From an uncultured Desulfobacter sp. (GTDB lineage Bacteria > Desulfobacterota > Desulfobacteria > Desulfobacterales > Desulfobacteraceae), in assembly GCF_963666145.1 (NCBI RefSeq), contig NZ_OY762614.1, positions 4,330,501 to 4,394,500 on the forward strand: DNA of 64,000 bases, given 5' to 3'. The stretch's first letter is position 1; each line of letters begins with the position of its first letter. A program made the position numbers and the translations under genes. The notes under the pieces are model-generated. The model ran no database searches. It was not told where the DNA came from and was given only the letters and a program-made list of their open reading frames with translations. Positions 26,362 to 35,144 of this stretch are shown one piece after another.

Positions 26362-27483
26362 ATGAACACCGTTACACAGTTTAGTTGTCTGATTGATAAT
26401 CTTATAGAGAAAAATACAGCATTTGCCTGCTGGTTCCAACCTTCCAGTGACAGTCCGCAGCTGATCGCAGGGTCGCCGGATGACATTATCTTCAAGGAAA
26501 GTGTGCAGCAGTTAAGCCGGGTCCGGGGGTTTGTGTTTGCCCCGTTTGACATATCGGATTATTCTCCGGTCATTGTGCTGCAGCCGGCCGTACACCTGAA
26601 AGGCTACAGTCAGATCCAGGCATTTGACCCGGAAAGTCTGACAGCTTCCCCGTTGCTTCAAAAAGAAAAAAATCCGTGCATCTCCACCCATTTTGATGAT
26701 TACCTGGCCTGCGTCAACCAGGCCATTGAACAGATCCATACGGCAAAGTTTTCCAAGGTCATTGTCTCCAGGCGCATCTGCAAAGAGAAGAAAAGTGAAT
26801 CCATGGGCCGGTTGTTTCTGGATATGCATGACAAAAATCCTGGGGTATTTGTCTTTGTGGTCAATCTGCCCAAGGCGGGACTCTGGATGGGGGCTACCCC
26901 CGAACTGTTGTTCCGGTCCGACGGCCGGCATGCCCAGACGGTGTCCCTGGCCGCCACCCAGCCCCGGCGGCCCGATGGCCAGTACTGCTGGTTTACCAAG
27001 GAGATTGAAGAGCAGGCCTTTGTCTCCAGGTATACGGTGGATGTGCTGCATCGGTTCGGGTTTTCAGGCTATCAGACCAAGGGCCCCCAGGACCTTGAAA
27101 CCGCCACTGTGGCCCATTTGAAGACTTCTTTCTTTTTCTCCGGGGAACATATTAAAGACCGGCTTGGGGAATTTGTCGGGCAGCTTTGCCCAACCCCAGC
27201 GGTGTGCGGGTTGCCCAAGGCCGAGGCGGCTTGTTTTATCCAGGAATTTGAACCCCATGAACGGCGCTATTATACCGGGTTCCTGGGGCCCTGGCGTTTA
27301 GAACAAAGCGGCACCGATGTGTATGTGAATCTGCGCAGCATGGAAATTGAAGAGAGCCAGTATGTGCTTTACACGGGTGGCGGCATCACAGCCCGGTCCA
27401 ACCCGGAGCAGGAGTGGGAAGAGACCACGCAAAAGTCCAGAACACTTTTAAACGCCATTGAGGCGTTGCAGGAACAGGCATGA
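26362..27483 (+). CDS. menF: Isochorismate synthase MenF
   Basis: Converts chorismate to isochorismate, the first step of classical menaquinone synthesis. The 373-residue protein has the chorismate-utilising fold in its C-terminal two-thirds: FSKVIVSRRICKEK, GLWMGATPELLF, AQTVSLAATQPRR, HLKTSFFFSGEHI, CPTPAVCGLPK and YYTGFLGPW. The presence of no glutamine-amidotransferase partner and the menD overlap distinguish it from TrpE or PabB. AGGAAGAGG lies just before ATG 26362. Its stop overlaps the menD start by four bases. Confidence 0.92.
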   Translation: MNTVTQFSCLIDNLIEKNTAFACWFQPSSDSPQLIAGSPDDIIFKESVQQLSRVRGFVFAPFDISDYSPVIVLQPAVHLKGYSQIQAFDPESLTASPLLQKEKNPCISTHFDDYLACVNQAIEQIHTAKFSKVIVSRRICKEKKSESMGRLFLDMHDKNPGVFVFVVNLPKAGLWMGATPELLFRSDGRHAQTVSLAATQPRRPDGQYCWFTKEIEEQAFVSRYTVDVLHRFGFSGYQTKGPQDLETATVAHLKTSFFFSGEHIKDRLGEFVGQLCPTPAVCGLPKAEAACFIQEFEPHERRYYTGFLGPWRLEQSGTDVYVNLRSMEIEESQYVLYTGGGITARSNPEQEWEETTQKSRTLLNAIEALQEQA

Positions 27484-29210
27484 TGATTTCAACCAAAATT
27501 CATGTGCAGCAGCTTGCAGCGCTGCTGGTTCGCAAGAAAATTTCTGATGTTGTGCTGTGCCCCGGGTCCAGAAACGGGCCGTTGATTCATACCCTGGCAG
27601 GGTGCGGGCAGTTTGACTGCCGGGTGATTGTGGATGAGCGCAGTGCGGGTTACTTTGCTTTGGGGATTGCCCTGGCAAAGAAAAGACCGGTTGTGCTTGT
27701 GTGCAGTTCCGGTACGGCTTCCGTTAATTTTGCTCCGGCCGTGGCCGAGGCCTATTACCAGAATATTCCTCTGGTGGTGGTGACAGCGGACCGGCCGGCC
27801 TACTGGATTGACCAGCTGGAAAACCAGTGCATCCGTCAAACCGATCTATACCGTAATTTTATCAGGCAGTCGTGTGAATTGCCCCTGGATGAGTCGGACA
27901 CGCAATTGTGGTCCGGCGCCTGTCTGATTAATGATATCCTTAATTCAGCCGTGTCCGGCAGGCCGGGGCCTGTGCATATCAATATCCCCCTGGAAGAGCC
28001 TTTGCATCGGACAGTGGATGCGCCGCTGCCGGATGTCAAGGTCGTTGAGCAGACCGGGACGCGGATGGCGCTTGATGACAATGCGTTGGCCGGGGCGGCC
28101 GAAGAGATTGAGCGGGCTGATAAAATACTTGTGCTGGCGGCTCAGGGCTATGCCAATGCAGAACTTGACCGTGCCCTGGCCCTGTTTGCGGCAAAAACCG
28201 GTGCCCTGGTTGCCGCGGAACACCTGGGCAATCGGCAGATCCCTTCGGATTGCTGCTGTACCCGTCCCGAGCTTGTGCTTGGGTCCATATCCCCGGCGGA
28301 TGCCGCCGTGTTCCAGCCTGATCTGCTCATTACATTCGGCAGGCATTTCGTCTCCAAACGCATCCGGCAATATTTAAGGGAATACAAACCGGACCGGCAC
28401 ATTCATGTGGATGCCGGCGGCGGGCACATGGACACCTACCAGGCGCTGACCCGGGTATGTGCCATGGCTCCGGAACAGTTTTTTGAGCAGATGGCCGGGG
28501 TTCAGGTCAAAAAAACATCCGGGGCGTATGTCCGGGCCTGGAAAGACCGGGAGATGAAGGGGGCGCATATTTTTAAAAATTATCTGGATCAGGCGCCTTT
28601 CAGTGATTTCAGGGTGTGCGCCGATGTATTGAATGCTGTGCCCAAGGATTCAATCGTACACCTGGGTAACAGTTCCACGGTTAGATATGCCGTATTAAAT
28701 CCCGGTATCCCAGGCGTTACATGGCTTGGCAACCGGGGAACCAGCGGCATTGACGGGTCTGTTTCAACGGCGGTGGGGTTTGCTTCATGCAGTGCTAAAA
28801 TAAATACTCTTATCCTGGGCGACCTCTCTTTTTTCTACGATTCCAATGGATTGTGGAATAAATACCTGGGGGCGAACTTCAGGGTAATTTTGCTCAATAA
28901 CGGCGGCGGCAATATTTTCAGTTTTGTGGAAGACCTTGCCGGGCGCACCGGGGCGGCCAATCAACAGGTGTTTGAAACTTGTTTTTTTGCAGGGCACACG
29001 GCAAAGGCCAAAGGTCTTGCATCGGCATTCGGCCTTGACTATCTGCAGGCCGATTCCGGTTCCTCGTTGGACAAGGCCCTTGAAAAACTCTATAATCCTG
29101 ACCGGTCTGTTCCCACCCTTTTAGAGGTGTTTACGGATGCCTCGACCAACACCCATGTATTTAAAGGATTATTTATAAAAATTAAAAATGCACGAACCAA
29201 TAGTGCCTGA
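27480..29210 (+). CDS. menD: SEPHCHC synthase MenD
   Basis: A thiamine-diphosphate enzyme joining isochorismate and 2-oxoglutarate to give SEPHCHC. The 576 residues cover the three ThDP domains. N-terminal FLAG: VLCPGSRNGPLIHTLA and VDERSAGYFALG with the catalytic-type Glu53, then VVVTADRP. In the C-terminal PP domain are NRGTSGIDGSVSTAVG and GDLSFFYDSNGLW followed by LNNGGGNIFSF. The start ATGATG at 27480 overlaps menF, implying coupled translation. The gene is followed by a short palindromic element before menB. Confidence 0.94.
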   Translation: MMISTKIHVQQLAALLVRKKISDVVLCPGSRNGPLIHTLAGCGQFDCRVIVDERSAGYFALGIALAKKRPVVLVCSSGTASVNFAPAVAEAYYQNIPLVVVTADRPAYWIDQLENQCIRQTDLYRNFIRQSCELPLDESDTQLWSGACLINDILNSAVSGRPGPVHINIPLEEPLHRTVDAPLPDVKVVEQTGTRMALDDNALAGAAEEIERADKILVLAAQGYANAELDRALALFAAKTGALVAAEHLGNRQIPSDCCCTRPELVLGSISPADAAVFQPDLLITFGRHFVSKRIRQYLREYKPDRHIHVDAGGGHMDTYQALTRVCAMAPEQFFEQMAGVQVKKTSGAYVRAWKDREMKGAHIFKNYLDQAPFSDFRVCADVLNAVPKDSIVHLGNSSTVRYAVLNPGIPGVTWLGNRGTSGIDGSVSTAVGFASCSAKINTLILGDLSFFYDSNGLWNKYLGANFRVILLNNGGGNIFSFVEDLAGRTGAANQQVFETCFFAGHTAKAKGLASAFGLDYLQADSGSSLDKALEKLYNPDRSVPTLLEVFTDASTNTHVFKGLFIKIKNARTNSA

Positions 29211-29220
29211 ACCAAAACCA

Positions 29221-29294
29221 GTGTTTGGACCAAAAGTTGCCCAGATGCAAATTTTTCTGCAACGCCGCAGGTGGGTGACTTTTGGTTCAAACAC
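29221..29294. repeat. Palindromic element A, short copy (74 bp)
   Basis: Ends GTGTTTGGACCAAAAGTTG... and, inverted, GTGTTTGAACCAAAAGTCA...; the 23-base terminal inverted repeats differ at three positions. The interior contains GCCCAGATGCAA and CTGCAACGCCGCAGG, both found inverted in the longer copy at 37770-37894. It fills most of the 103 bases between menD and menB. Confidence 0.82.
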
Positions 29295-29313
29295 CATATA
29301 GGGAGAAATAGAG

Positions 29314-30138
29314 ATGACAGAAAAACGCCAGTGGGAAACCATCAAAGAGTTTGAGGATATCTTTTTTGAATATTATGAGGGCATCGGCAAGATAACCATC
29401 AACCGTGAACGCTACCGCAATGCCTTTCGGCCCACCACCGTCCATGAGATCAGCGAATCTTTGCGCATCTGCAGGGAGGATCAGCGTATCAATGTGATTG
29501 TCCTGACCGGGGCGGGTGATGTCGCTTTTTGCGCCGGCGGTGACCAGACGGTGAAAGGGGAGGGCGGTTATATTGACAAGGACGGCACTCCGCGGCTCAA
29601 TATCCTGGAAGTTCAAAAACAGATCCGGTCCATGCCCAAGCCTGTGATTGCCATGGTTAACGGCTTTGCCATCGGCGGCGGCCATGTGCTGCATGTGGTG
29701 TGTGACATCACCATCGCCAGTGAAAACGCCATCTTTGGCCAGACCGGTCCCAAGGTGGGCAGTTTTGACGCCGGTCTCGGCTCATCCTATCTGGCCAGCA
29801 CCATCGGGCAGAAAAAGGCCCGGGAGATCTGGTTCATGTGTCGTCAGTATTCGGCGGCTGAAGCCCTGGAGATGGGGCTGGTTAACCATGTGGTGCCCCT
29901 GGAACAGCTTGAGGATGAAACGGTTGCCTGGGCCATGAAGATGCAGGAGCACAGCCCCTTGGCCCTGCGTATGATCAAGCTGGGGCTTAACGCCGAGCTT
30001 GACGGTCAGGTGGGGCTCCAGGAGTTTGCCGGTAATGCAACACTTTTATATTACCTGACCCAGGAGGCCCAGGAGGGCAAAAACGCTTTCCTTGAAAAAA
30101 GAAAGCCTGATTTTAAAAAATTCCCGAAATTTCCTTAA
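29314..30138 (+). CDS. menB: 1,4-dihydroxy-2-naphthoyl-CoA synthase MenB
   Basis: A crotonase-fold enzyme that cyclises o-succinylbenzoyl-CoA. The 274-residue sequence has the MenB-specific blocks: ITINRERYRNAFRPTTVHE, DVAFCAGGDQ, GFAIGGGHVLHVVCDITIAS (oxyanion hole), FGQTGPKVGSFDAGLGSSYL (catalytic loop with the conserved Asp) and REIWFMCRQYSAAEAL. GGGAGA precedes ATG 29314. Menaquinone steps before and after it are encoded on both sides, separated from menD by element A and from menC by a CACAGAG pair. Confidence 0.94.
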   Translation: MTEKRQWETIKEFEDIFFEYYEGIGKITINRERYRNAFRPTTVHEISESLRICREDQRINVIVLTGAGDVAFCAGGDQTVKGEGGYIDKDGTPRLNILEVQKQIRSMPKPVIAMVNGFAIGGGHVLHVVCDITIASENAIFGQTGPKVGSFDAGLGSSYLASTIGQKKAREIWFMCRQYSAAEALEMGLVNHVVPLEQLEDETVAWAMKMQEHSPLALRMIKLGLNAELDGQVGLQEFAGNATLLYYLTQEAQEGKNAFLEKRKPDFKKFPKFP

Positions 30139-30141
30139 TGT

Positions 30142-30302
30142 TAATCTCTGTGTAGTTTGGCGTAGCCAAACCTCTGTGCTCTCTGTGGTTTAAAAAAAAA
30201 CAATCCCGGAGGGATTAGATGTTCTTTAACTTTTGGGTTTTTAGATTGGCGGGCTTCGCCCGCGGGTTTTGTTTAACCACAGAGAGCACAGAGAGCACAG
30301 AG
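30142..30302. repeat. CACAGAG repeat, diverged inverted pair in the menB-menC gap
   Basis: Left arm (30171-30190) ends CTCTGTGGTT; right arm 30275-30302 starts AACCACAGAG. Inside are AATCCC-GGA-GGGATT (30202-30216) and CGGGC-TTC-GCCCG; on the left edge is GTTTGGC-GTA-GCCAAAC (30155-30171), interrupting the left arm. The right arm forms the untranslated leader of menC. Confidence 0.83.
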
Positions 30303-30334
30303 TTTTGGTGCTGCGCACACAAAAGGGTTTGATG

Positions 30335-31372
30335 ATGAACGTTCGTGTTATTGAACATGATTTGCAGTTTAAACGGCCGGCCGGGACATCCCGGGGGGTG
30401 CTGAAGCATCGCCGGGTCTGGTATCTTGTTTTTGAAAAGGATGGCCGGTTCGGGGTGGGAGAGTGCGCGCCTTTGCCGGGGTTGAGTGCTGAAACCATTG
30501 CTGAGGTGGAAGAGGCACTTGCTGCGCTTAGCGAAGATCTGGATGTTTATTGTGCTGATACCCATCGGCAAAAGCTTCCCTCTTCTGTGTGTTTTGCGGT
30601 GGAGACTGCCCTTCGGGATCTGGAACAGACCGGTAAGCAGATTCTGTTTCCTTCAGACTTCACCCGGGGAGATAAGGGTATTCCCATCAACGGACTGATC
30701 TGGATGGGCGATCCTGCGTTTATGCACCAACAGATCCGGCAGAAACTGGATCTGGGGTGGCGGTGTGTTAAACTTAAAATCGGGGCGCTTCAGTTTGAAG
30801 AAGAACTGGCCATCCTCAAAGGCATCCGGGCCGAATACAGTGCCGATGACGTTATTTTACGGGTGGATGCCAATGGCGGGTTCTCCCCGGATGAGGTGCT
30901 GGACCGGCTTGAACAGCTGGCGGAACTGGACATTCATTCCATTGAGCAGCCCATTGCCAAGGGCCAGTGGCCGCAGATGGCAGATGTATGCAAAGCGTCT
31001 CCCCTGGACATTGCCTTTGACGAAGAACTCATCGGTATTGCGGCCCTGGAAGACAAAATCCACCTTCTGGACACCCTTGTTCCCCATTACCTGGTGCTCA
31101 AACCCAGTTTGCACGGCGGGATGGCCGGATGTGATGAGTGGATTGAACTGGCCGAAGAAAGGGGAATCGGCTGGTGGATAACTTCTTACCTTGAATCCAA
31201 CCTGGGGTTGAATGCCATTGCCCAGTGGACCTTTTTAAAAGAACCCCGGCTGCACCAGGGACTTGGTACGGGGCAGTTATTTACCAATAATATGGATTCG
31301 CCCCTGGAAATTCGAAGGGAACACCTCTTTTATAATCCGGATAAACGGTTTGTGTTTCCGTTGGATTTTTAA
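30335..31372 (+). CDS. menC: o-Succinylbenzoate synthase MenC
   Basis: An enolase-superfamily dehydratase converting SHCHC to o-succinylbenzoate. Barrel motifs: CVKLKIGALQF (catalytic KxK), LRVDANGGFSPDEVL (metal Asp), DIHSIEQPIAKGQW (metal Glu), LDIAFDEELIG (metal Asp) and YLVLKPSLHGG (catalytic Lys). ATG 30335 (MNVRVIEH) is preferred; the frame runs upstream through the CACAGAG repeat, where it would encode a meaningless NHREHREHR peptide, so the longer start is an artefact. ATG 30332 is equally usable. menE starts 4 bases after its stop. Confidence 0.92.
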   Translation: MNVRVIEHDLQFKRPAGTSRGVLKHRRVWYLVFEKDGRFGVGECAPLPGLSAETIAEVEEALAALSEDLDVYCADTHRQKLPSSVCFAVETALRDLEQTGKQILFPSDFTRGDKGIPINGLIWMGDPAFMHQQIRQKLDLGWRCVKLKIGALQFEEELAILKGIRAEYSADDVILRVDANGGFSPDEVLDRLEQLAELDIHSIEQPIAKGQWPQMADVCKASPLDIAFDEELIGIAALEDKIHLLDTLVPHYLVLKPSLHGGMAGCDEWIELAEERGIGWWITSYLESNLGLNAIAQWTFLKEPRLHQGLGTGQLFTNNMDSPLEIRREHLFYNPDKRFVFPLDF

Positions 31373-31376
31373 TGCC

Positions 31377-32432
31377 GTGACTATTTTTCCCGAGACCCTG
31401 ATCCTTAACGGCACCACGCACCGGGTAAAGGACCTTCTGCAAACTCAGAATCAGGCCGCTACCCCGGGCATTGAATCCGATCTCCTTGATTTTCTGGCCC
31501 AGTGGTATGGACCGGAGAATACCATCACCGCCCAAACGTCGGGCAGCACCGGGCCGCCCAAGGCCATTTTTCTAGAGAAAAAGTTTGTGGCCCAAAGCGC
31601 TCGGCGCACCCTTGATTTTTTTGGCCTGAAGCCTAAGGCGAGCATCCTGCTGTGTCTGCCCTTGAGGTATATTGCAGGAAAACTGATGGTGGTCAGGGCG
31701 CTTTTGGGCGGGCTGGATCTGTGTACTGCAGACCCCACAGACGATTTCGCGTTTCTGGCCCAATGCCGGGCCACCCCCTTTTGTTTTGCAGCCATGGTGC
31801 CCAACCAGGTAACAAAATTGCTGGAGGCCCCGGAACGGTTTGACGGTCTTTCAAGTCTGCTGATCGGCGGTTCTGCGCTTTCCTCACGGCTTGAAACCGG
31901 ACTTGGGGATGTGCCCACAGCCTGTTTTGCAAGCTACGGTATGACCGAAACCGCCACGCATATCGCCCTTCGCCGGATAAACGGGCAAAATGCATCGGAT
32001 CGTTTTCAATGCCTCAATCAGATTCAGGTAGGACTGTCCGAACGGGGATGCCTGACCATTGAAATGCCGGGCCTGGATGTGCCGTCTCTTGAGACCAATG
32101 ACCTGGCTGAACTTGACGGCCCTGAAACCTTTAAAATCCTTGGCCGGGCCGATAATGTGATCATCTCCGGCGGCATCAAATATTTTCCCGAAGTTCTGGA
32201 AAAAAAACTGGAAGACCTGATCGCCTGTCCGTTTTTCATCGGAAGTCAGCCCGATGAAATCCTGGGGCACAGGATTGTTCTGGTCATCGAAGGCCGGGGC
32301 GATGAATACATGAAAAAAACAATAGAAGCTCATTTCTCACAGCGTCTGGATCGTTACGAAAGACCCAAGGATATTCTATTTAAATACACACTCAAGCGCA
32401 CGGAAACCGGAAAAATTATACGGCAAATTTAA
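31377..32432 (+). CDS. menE: o-Succinylbenzoate-CoA ligase MenE (GTG start)
   Basis: An adenylate-forming ligase that makes o-succinylbenzoyl-CoA for MenB. Motifs: AQTSGSTGPPKAIFLEKK (AMP-binding P-loop), LLCLPLRYIAGKLMVVRAL, SYGMTETATHIALR (A5), LGRADNVIISGGIKYFPEVL (A8 hinge) and KRTETGKI (A10 Lys). At 351 residues it is short, as is usual for MenE in this lineage. GTG 31377 is chosen because it lies 4 bases after menC and homology begins there; an earlier in-frame start lies inside menC. No menA, menH or menI gene is nearby. Confidence 0.9.
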   Translation: MTIFPETLILNGTTHRVKDLLQTQNQAATPGIESDLLDFLAQWYGPENTITAQTSGSTGPPKAIFLEKKFVAQSARRTLDFFGLKPKASILLCLPLRYIAGKLMVVRALLGGLDLCTADPTDDFAFLAQCRATPFCFAAMVPNQVTKLLEAPERFDGLSSLLIGGSALSSRLETGLGDVPTACFASYGMTETATHIALRRINGQNASDRFQCLNQIQVGLSERGCLTIEMPGLDVPSLETNDLAELDGPETFKILGRADNVIISGGIKYFPEVLEKKLEDLIACPFFIGSQPDEILGHRIVLVIEGRGDEYMKKTIEAHFSQRLDRYERPKDILFKYTLKRTETGKIIRQI

Positions 32433-32456
32433 CTGCAGCCTTCGGGATTTGAATGG

Positions 32457-32486
32457 TTGACATCGGTTTTGCTTTTTCAATATAAT
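32457..32486 (+). promoter_or_regulatory. Consensus sigma-70 promoter of the GAF-kinase-Usp operon
   Basis: TTGACA (32457-32462) and TATAAT (32481-32486), both perfect hexamers, are separated by 18 bases. The predicted start near 32493 gives a leader of about 165 bases before the GAF gene. The leader shows no recognised riboswitch. Confidence 0.75.
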
Positions 32487-32656
32487 AAGATCATTAAATT
32501 CACTCTTTTTCGCTCATATGATTTAAACGTCCGTGTCATACATACGGAAGATTTTCCAATAGTCGATCGGCTCGAATAGGTATTGTTTACAATTTATTGT
32601 TCCCAGCCGACCGGCCTGAAAAGCCGTCCAATTTTGTTTAAACAGGGAGATTTGAA

Positions 32657-33217
32657 ATGACCAGCGCATTGGAACGCAAGTTCGATTTGGAACAGTTCAG
32701 GTCCATCAGCCATGCAATTTCAACCTATGATGACCCAAAGCTTTTATTGGCGCACATCACCGAAGGGATTGCCAGAACATTTAACATCAAAGGCTGCTGC
32801 ACCCTTGTTTTGGATGAAAAGGAAAATCAGCTTTTTATGGTGAGCAGTTACGGCATCAGTCAGGAATACCTGGAAAAAGGCCCGATTTTTATTGATGAAC
32901 AGGACTCTGCCCTTGCAAAGGGAGAGCCTGTTTTTATCAGGGATATTCAAAACGATCCCAGAGTCCAGTATCCCAAAGAGGCGGCAAAGGAAAATATCGT
33001 ATCCATGCTCTCAATACCCATCAAATTCAGGCAGACGGTTACAGGGGTTGTGCGCATGTATCATAGTGAGGTGATTGCCGTCAGCGGACAGGATATGGAG
33101 TCTTTATCCGTTTTGTTCGAACATCTGGGCATCGTGATTGAAAATAACGGCCTTAAAAATGTGATTGATCAGGTCCAGGTGGCGATGAGCAATTTGCCCC
33201 ACAGACTTCTTTGCTGA
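32657..33217 (+). CDS. Stand-alone GAF-domain protein
   Basis: A 186-residue soluble protein consisting of one GAF domain. HAISTYDDPKLLLAHITEGIA, CCTLVLDEKENQLFMVSSYG and VSMLSIPIKFRQTVTGVVRMY follow the GAF helix-strand order; the last block is the usual ligand-pocket closing strand. No output domain is attached. Three cysteines occur (two adjacent near residue 48, and one at the C-terminus). It heads a three-gene set with a kinase-like protein and a universal stress protein behind a strong promoter, so it may sense a small molecule or redox state for them. The ligand is unknown. ATG 32657 follows GGGAGA. Confidence 0.82.
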   Translation: MTSALERKFDLEQFRSISHAISTYDDPKLLLAHITEGIARTFNIKGCCTLVLDEKENQLFMVSSYGISQEYLEKGPIFIDEQDSALAKGEPVFIRDIQNDPRVQYPKEAAKENIVSMLSIPIKFRQTVTGVVRMYHSEVIAVSGQDMESLSVLFEHLGIVIENNGLKNVIDQVQVAMSNLPHRLLC

Positions 33218-33253
33218 GGTCCGAATTTTGAATCAACCGGCGAGGCAAATGAT

Positions 33254-34168
33254 ATGGCAGAATCATACATCCAGGATACCGGTAACTTTTATAACATAGA
33301 CAGCGGTGATATCCTGCATATAGACGGCCAGACCTACAAGGTGATCGGCCATGCCAAGGAGCAGCGCTTCGGCATTGAAGACCCCAAATTCTGGGTTAAA
33401 AAGGTGATTAACCAGACAACCAAGGATATTCAATATCTTAAGTTTGCCTTTTTTGAGACCTTTGAAATCAACCTTGGCGGGGTAAAAATAGATTGTTTTC
33501 GAAGTCCCGACAAAGAAGGCAATATTCTTGATCTGGTAAGAGGCCACTCCCTTTTCATGCAGGGAAAGGCCTTTATCGATGAAAATAAAAAAAATATCCG
33601 GGTGCTTGAGGTGGTCCGGGGACCCAATTTCCTGCAATATCTCGGCAATTTCAGTGATATGGCCTACCCGGTTTATTTTCGGACCGTTTTGCCGGGTATT
33701 CTGCGAAATTTATCAAAGGCCTTTGAGGGCATCAGTTTTTTGCACCGGAACGGATTCAAGCATGGGGATATCAGAAACGATCATCTTTTTGTGGAAAGAT
33801 CCACGGGCAACTATGTATGGATCGATTTTGACTACGATTACGAAACCACTGAAAATCCGTTCAGTCTGGATATATTCGGCATCGGCAATATTTTGACTTA
33901 CGCCATCGGCAAGGGGTTTCATACGGTTTACACGATTAAGCATAACCCTAAAATCTATGGTGATCTGCTTGACCATTTGAGTGATGCTGATTTTTCCATA
34001 CTGGATCAAAGGCGGCTGGTCAATCTAAAGAAATTGTACCCTGTCATTCCAAGCACGATGAATAATATTTTGATGCATTTTTCAAAACATACTGAAATTT
34101 TTTACGAGATGGTTGACGAGATTATTGAGGATATTGACAGGTGTGTCCAGGCCTTTGATGAAATATAA
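33254..34168 (+). CDS. Serine/threonine-kinase-like protein
   Basis: A 304-residue protein with a eukaryotic-like kinase core. A candidate beta3 lysine is in KFWVKKVI (~49-50). The catalytic loop is FKHGDIRNDHLF, with Asp172, and the metal motif is WIDFDYD (Asp191). The usual Asn five residues after the catalytic Asp is His177 here, so activity is uncertain. After DFD the fold continues SLDIFGIGNILTYAIGKG, as in kinase helices E-F. The first 45 residues are beta-rich and may be a small regulatory domain. It is 36 bases after the GAF gene and 25 bases before the Usp gene; a GAF-controlled kinase is plausible but inferred. Confidence 0.75.
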   Translation: MAESYIQDTGNFYNIDSGDILHIDGQTYKVIGHAKEQRFGIEDPKFWVKKVINQTTKDIQYLKFAFFETFEINLGGVKIDCFRSPDKEGNILDLVRGHSLFMQGKAFIDENKKNIRVLEVVRGPNFLQYLGNFSDMAYPVYFRTVLPGILRNLSKAFEGISFLHRNGFKHGDIRNDHLFVERSTGNYVWIDFDYDYETTENPFSLDIFGIGNILTYAIGKGFHTVYTIKHNPKIYGDLLDHLSDADFSILDQRRLVNLKKLYPVIPSTMNNILMHFSKHTEIFYEMVDEIIEDIDRCVQAFDEI

Positions 34169-34193
34169 CCCGTTTTTAAAAAGGGATTGAACA

Positions 34194-34643
34194 ATGAAGC
34201 AATCCATACTCATAGCCGTAAACGATTCGTTTAGTTCAAAAGCGACATTGGAATATTTTTCAAGGCTTAAGTTTCGGCCGGACAGCATTGATGTGACATT
34301 GATTCATGTGTTTAGAAAACCGGCTGCAGGTGATGAGCTCATGGGCAAAAGCTTTATGGAGGCCCAGCCGGAAAGATACCTGTCGATTCTTGAAAAGGCG
34401 AGGCTGGACCTGGTGGAAAGGGCAGGAATTCCCAAGGAAAATATTCGGGTTAAAATCGTCAATGAACCCTGTGAGACAGTTGCGGACGGCATCATTGAAG
34501 AGTTTAAAAAAGGCGGCCATTCCATGATTGTCATCGGCCGGCGCAAAAAATCCAAGGCAGAGGAATTTGTCAAAGGCGACCTTTGTATCAAACTTGTGCG
34601 CGAGCTGGAGGGGGCTGCCATTCTGGCGGTGAAGACCCATTAA
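34194..34643 (+). CDS. Universal stress protein (UspA fold)
   Basis: A 149-residue single-domain Usp. It opens SILIAVNDSFSSKATLEYF, contains DVTLIHVFRKP, and ends KKGGHSMIVIGRRKKSKAEEF ... LEGAAILAVKTH, the canonical strand-loop-strand of the fold. The ATP-binding G-x2-G-x9-G-S/T motif is degenerate (GRRKKS), so ATP binding is uncertain. It is the third gene of the GAF/kinase operon and may be a target or effector. Start ATG 34194 has GGGATTG upstream. Confidence 0.85.
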   Translation: MKQSILIAVNDSFSSKATLEYFSRLKFRPDSIDVTLIHVFRKPAAGDELMGKSFMEAQPERYLSILEKARLDLVERAGIPKENIRVKIVNEPCETVADGIIEEFKKGGHSMIVIGRRKKSKAEEFVKGDLCIKLVRELEGAAILAVKTH

Positions 34644-34799
34644 AGAATTTTTTCAAAATCCTTTAATTCTATAATAAATTTGGGTAATATTAAGGGCTAA
34701 ACTGTTTTAGGGTGCAAGGTCTGCGGCGTTTGCCGGGAAAAGACCTGATGTTCCAAAAGACATGTGCCCACAACCTGCAAGATGAAAGGCTTAAAGATC

Positions 34800-35114
34800 A
34801 TGTGCAACCATTGTAGTGATCACACTCACGACCATCACCATCATCACGAACATCCTGAAATTGTTCAGATGATGCCTGTCCAAAACAGCTTGTTTGCCGT
34901 CTACCAGACGGACGCCCCGCTGGATTACAGTGTTGAAACCGGACAGAACGGGCTCAGCCTTGTTCCGGTATTGTTCATGGGGCTGATTCGTCATGGGGAA
35001 AAGACCATGGTGGAAGGTTTTTTTGCTTCCAGTACCATTAACTCCTGTGAGGATACCCACGGGTTCAAAGGGTATGCTTCTTCCCTGGCACACGCTGAAA
35101 AATTATACGCCTGA
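34800..35114 (+). CDS. Small protein with His-rich metal-binding-like N-terminus
   Basis: A 104-residue protein. Its first 20 residues contain two Cys and eleven His (CNHCSDHTHDHHHHHEH), a strong candidate for Ni, Zn or Co binding. The rest is a compact soluble region with no recognised domain (SLVPVLFMGLIRHGEKTMVEG, then FFASSTINSCEDTHGF). ATG 34800 is preferred over ATG 34764, which adds an unrelated leader. It lies between the Usp gene and iorA but is separated from iorA by a palindromic element and a hairpin, so co-regulation is doubtful. A metal store or metallochaperone is one possibility. Confidence 0.6.
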   Translation: MCNHCSDHTHDHHHHHEHPEIVQMMPVQNSLFAVYQTDAPLDYSVETGQNGLSLVPVLFMGLIRHGEKTMVEGFFASSTINSCEDTHGFKGYASSLAHAEKLYA

Positions 35115-35144
35115 AAGTAGTCCCTTATAATTACCATTTAGATG

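Noticed and set aside
30269..30334. Extended menC start through the repeat
   Set aside because: It encodes only the repeat-derived NHREHREHR peptide; MenC homology and spacing favour ATG 30335.
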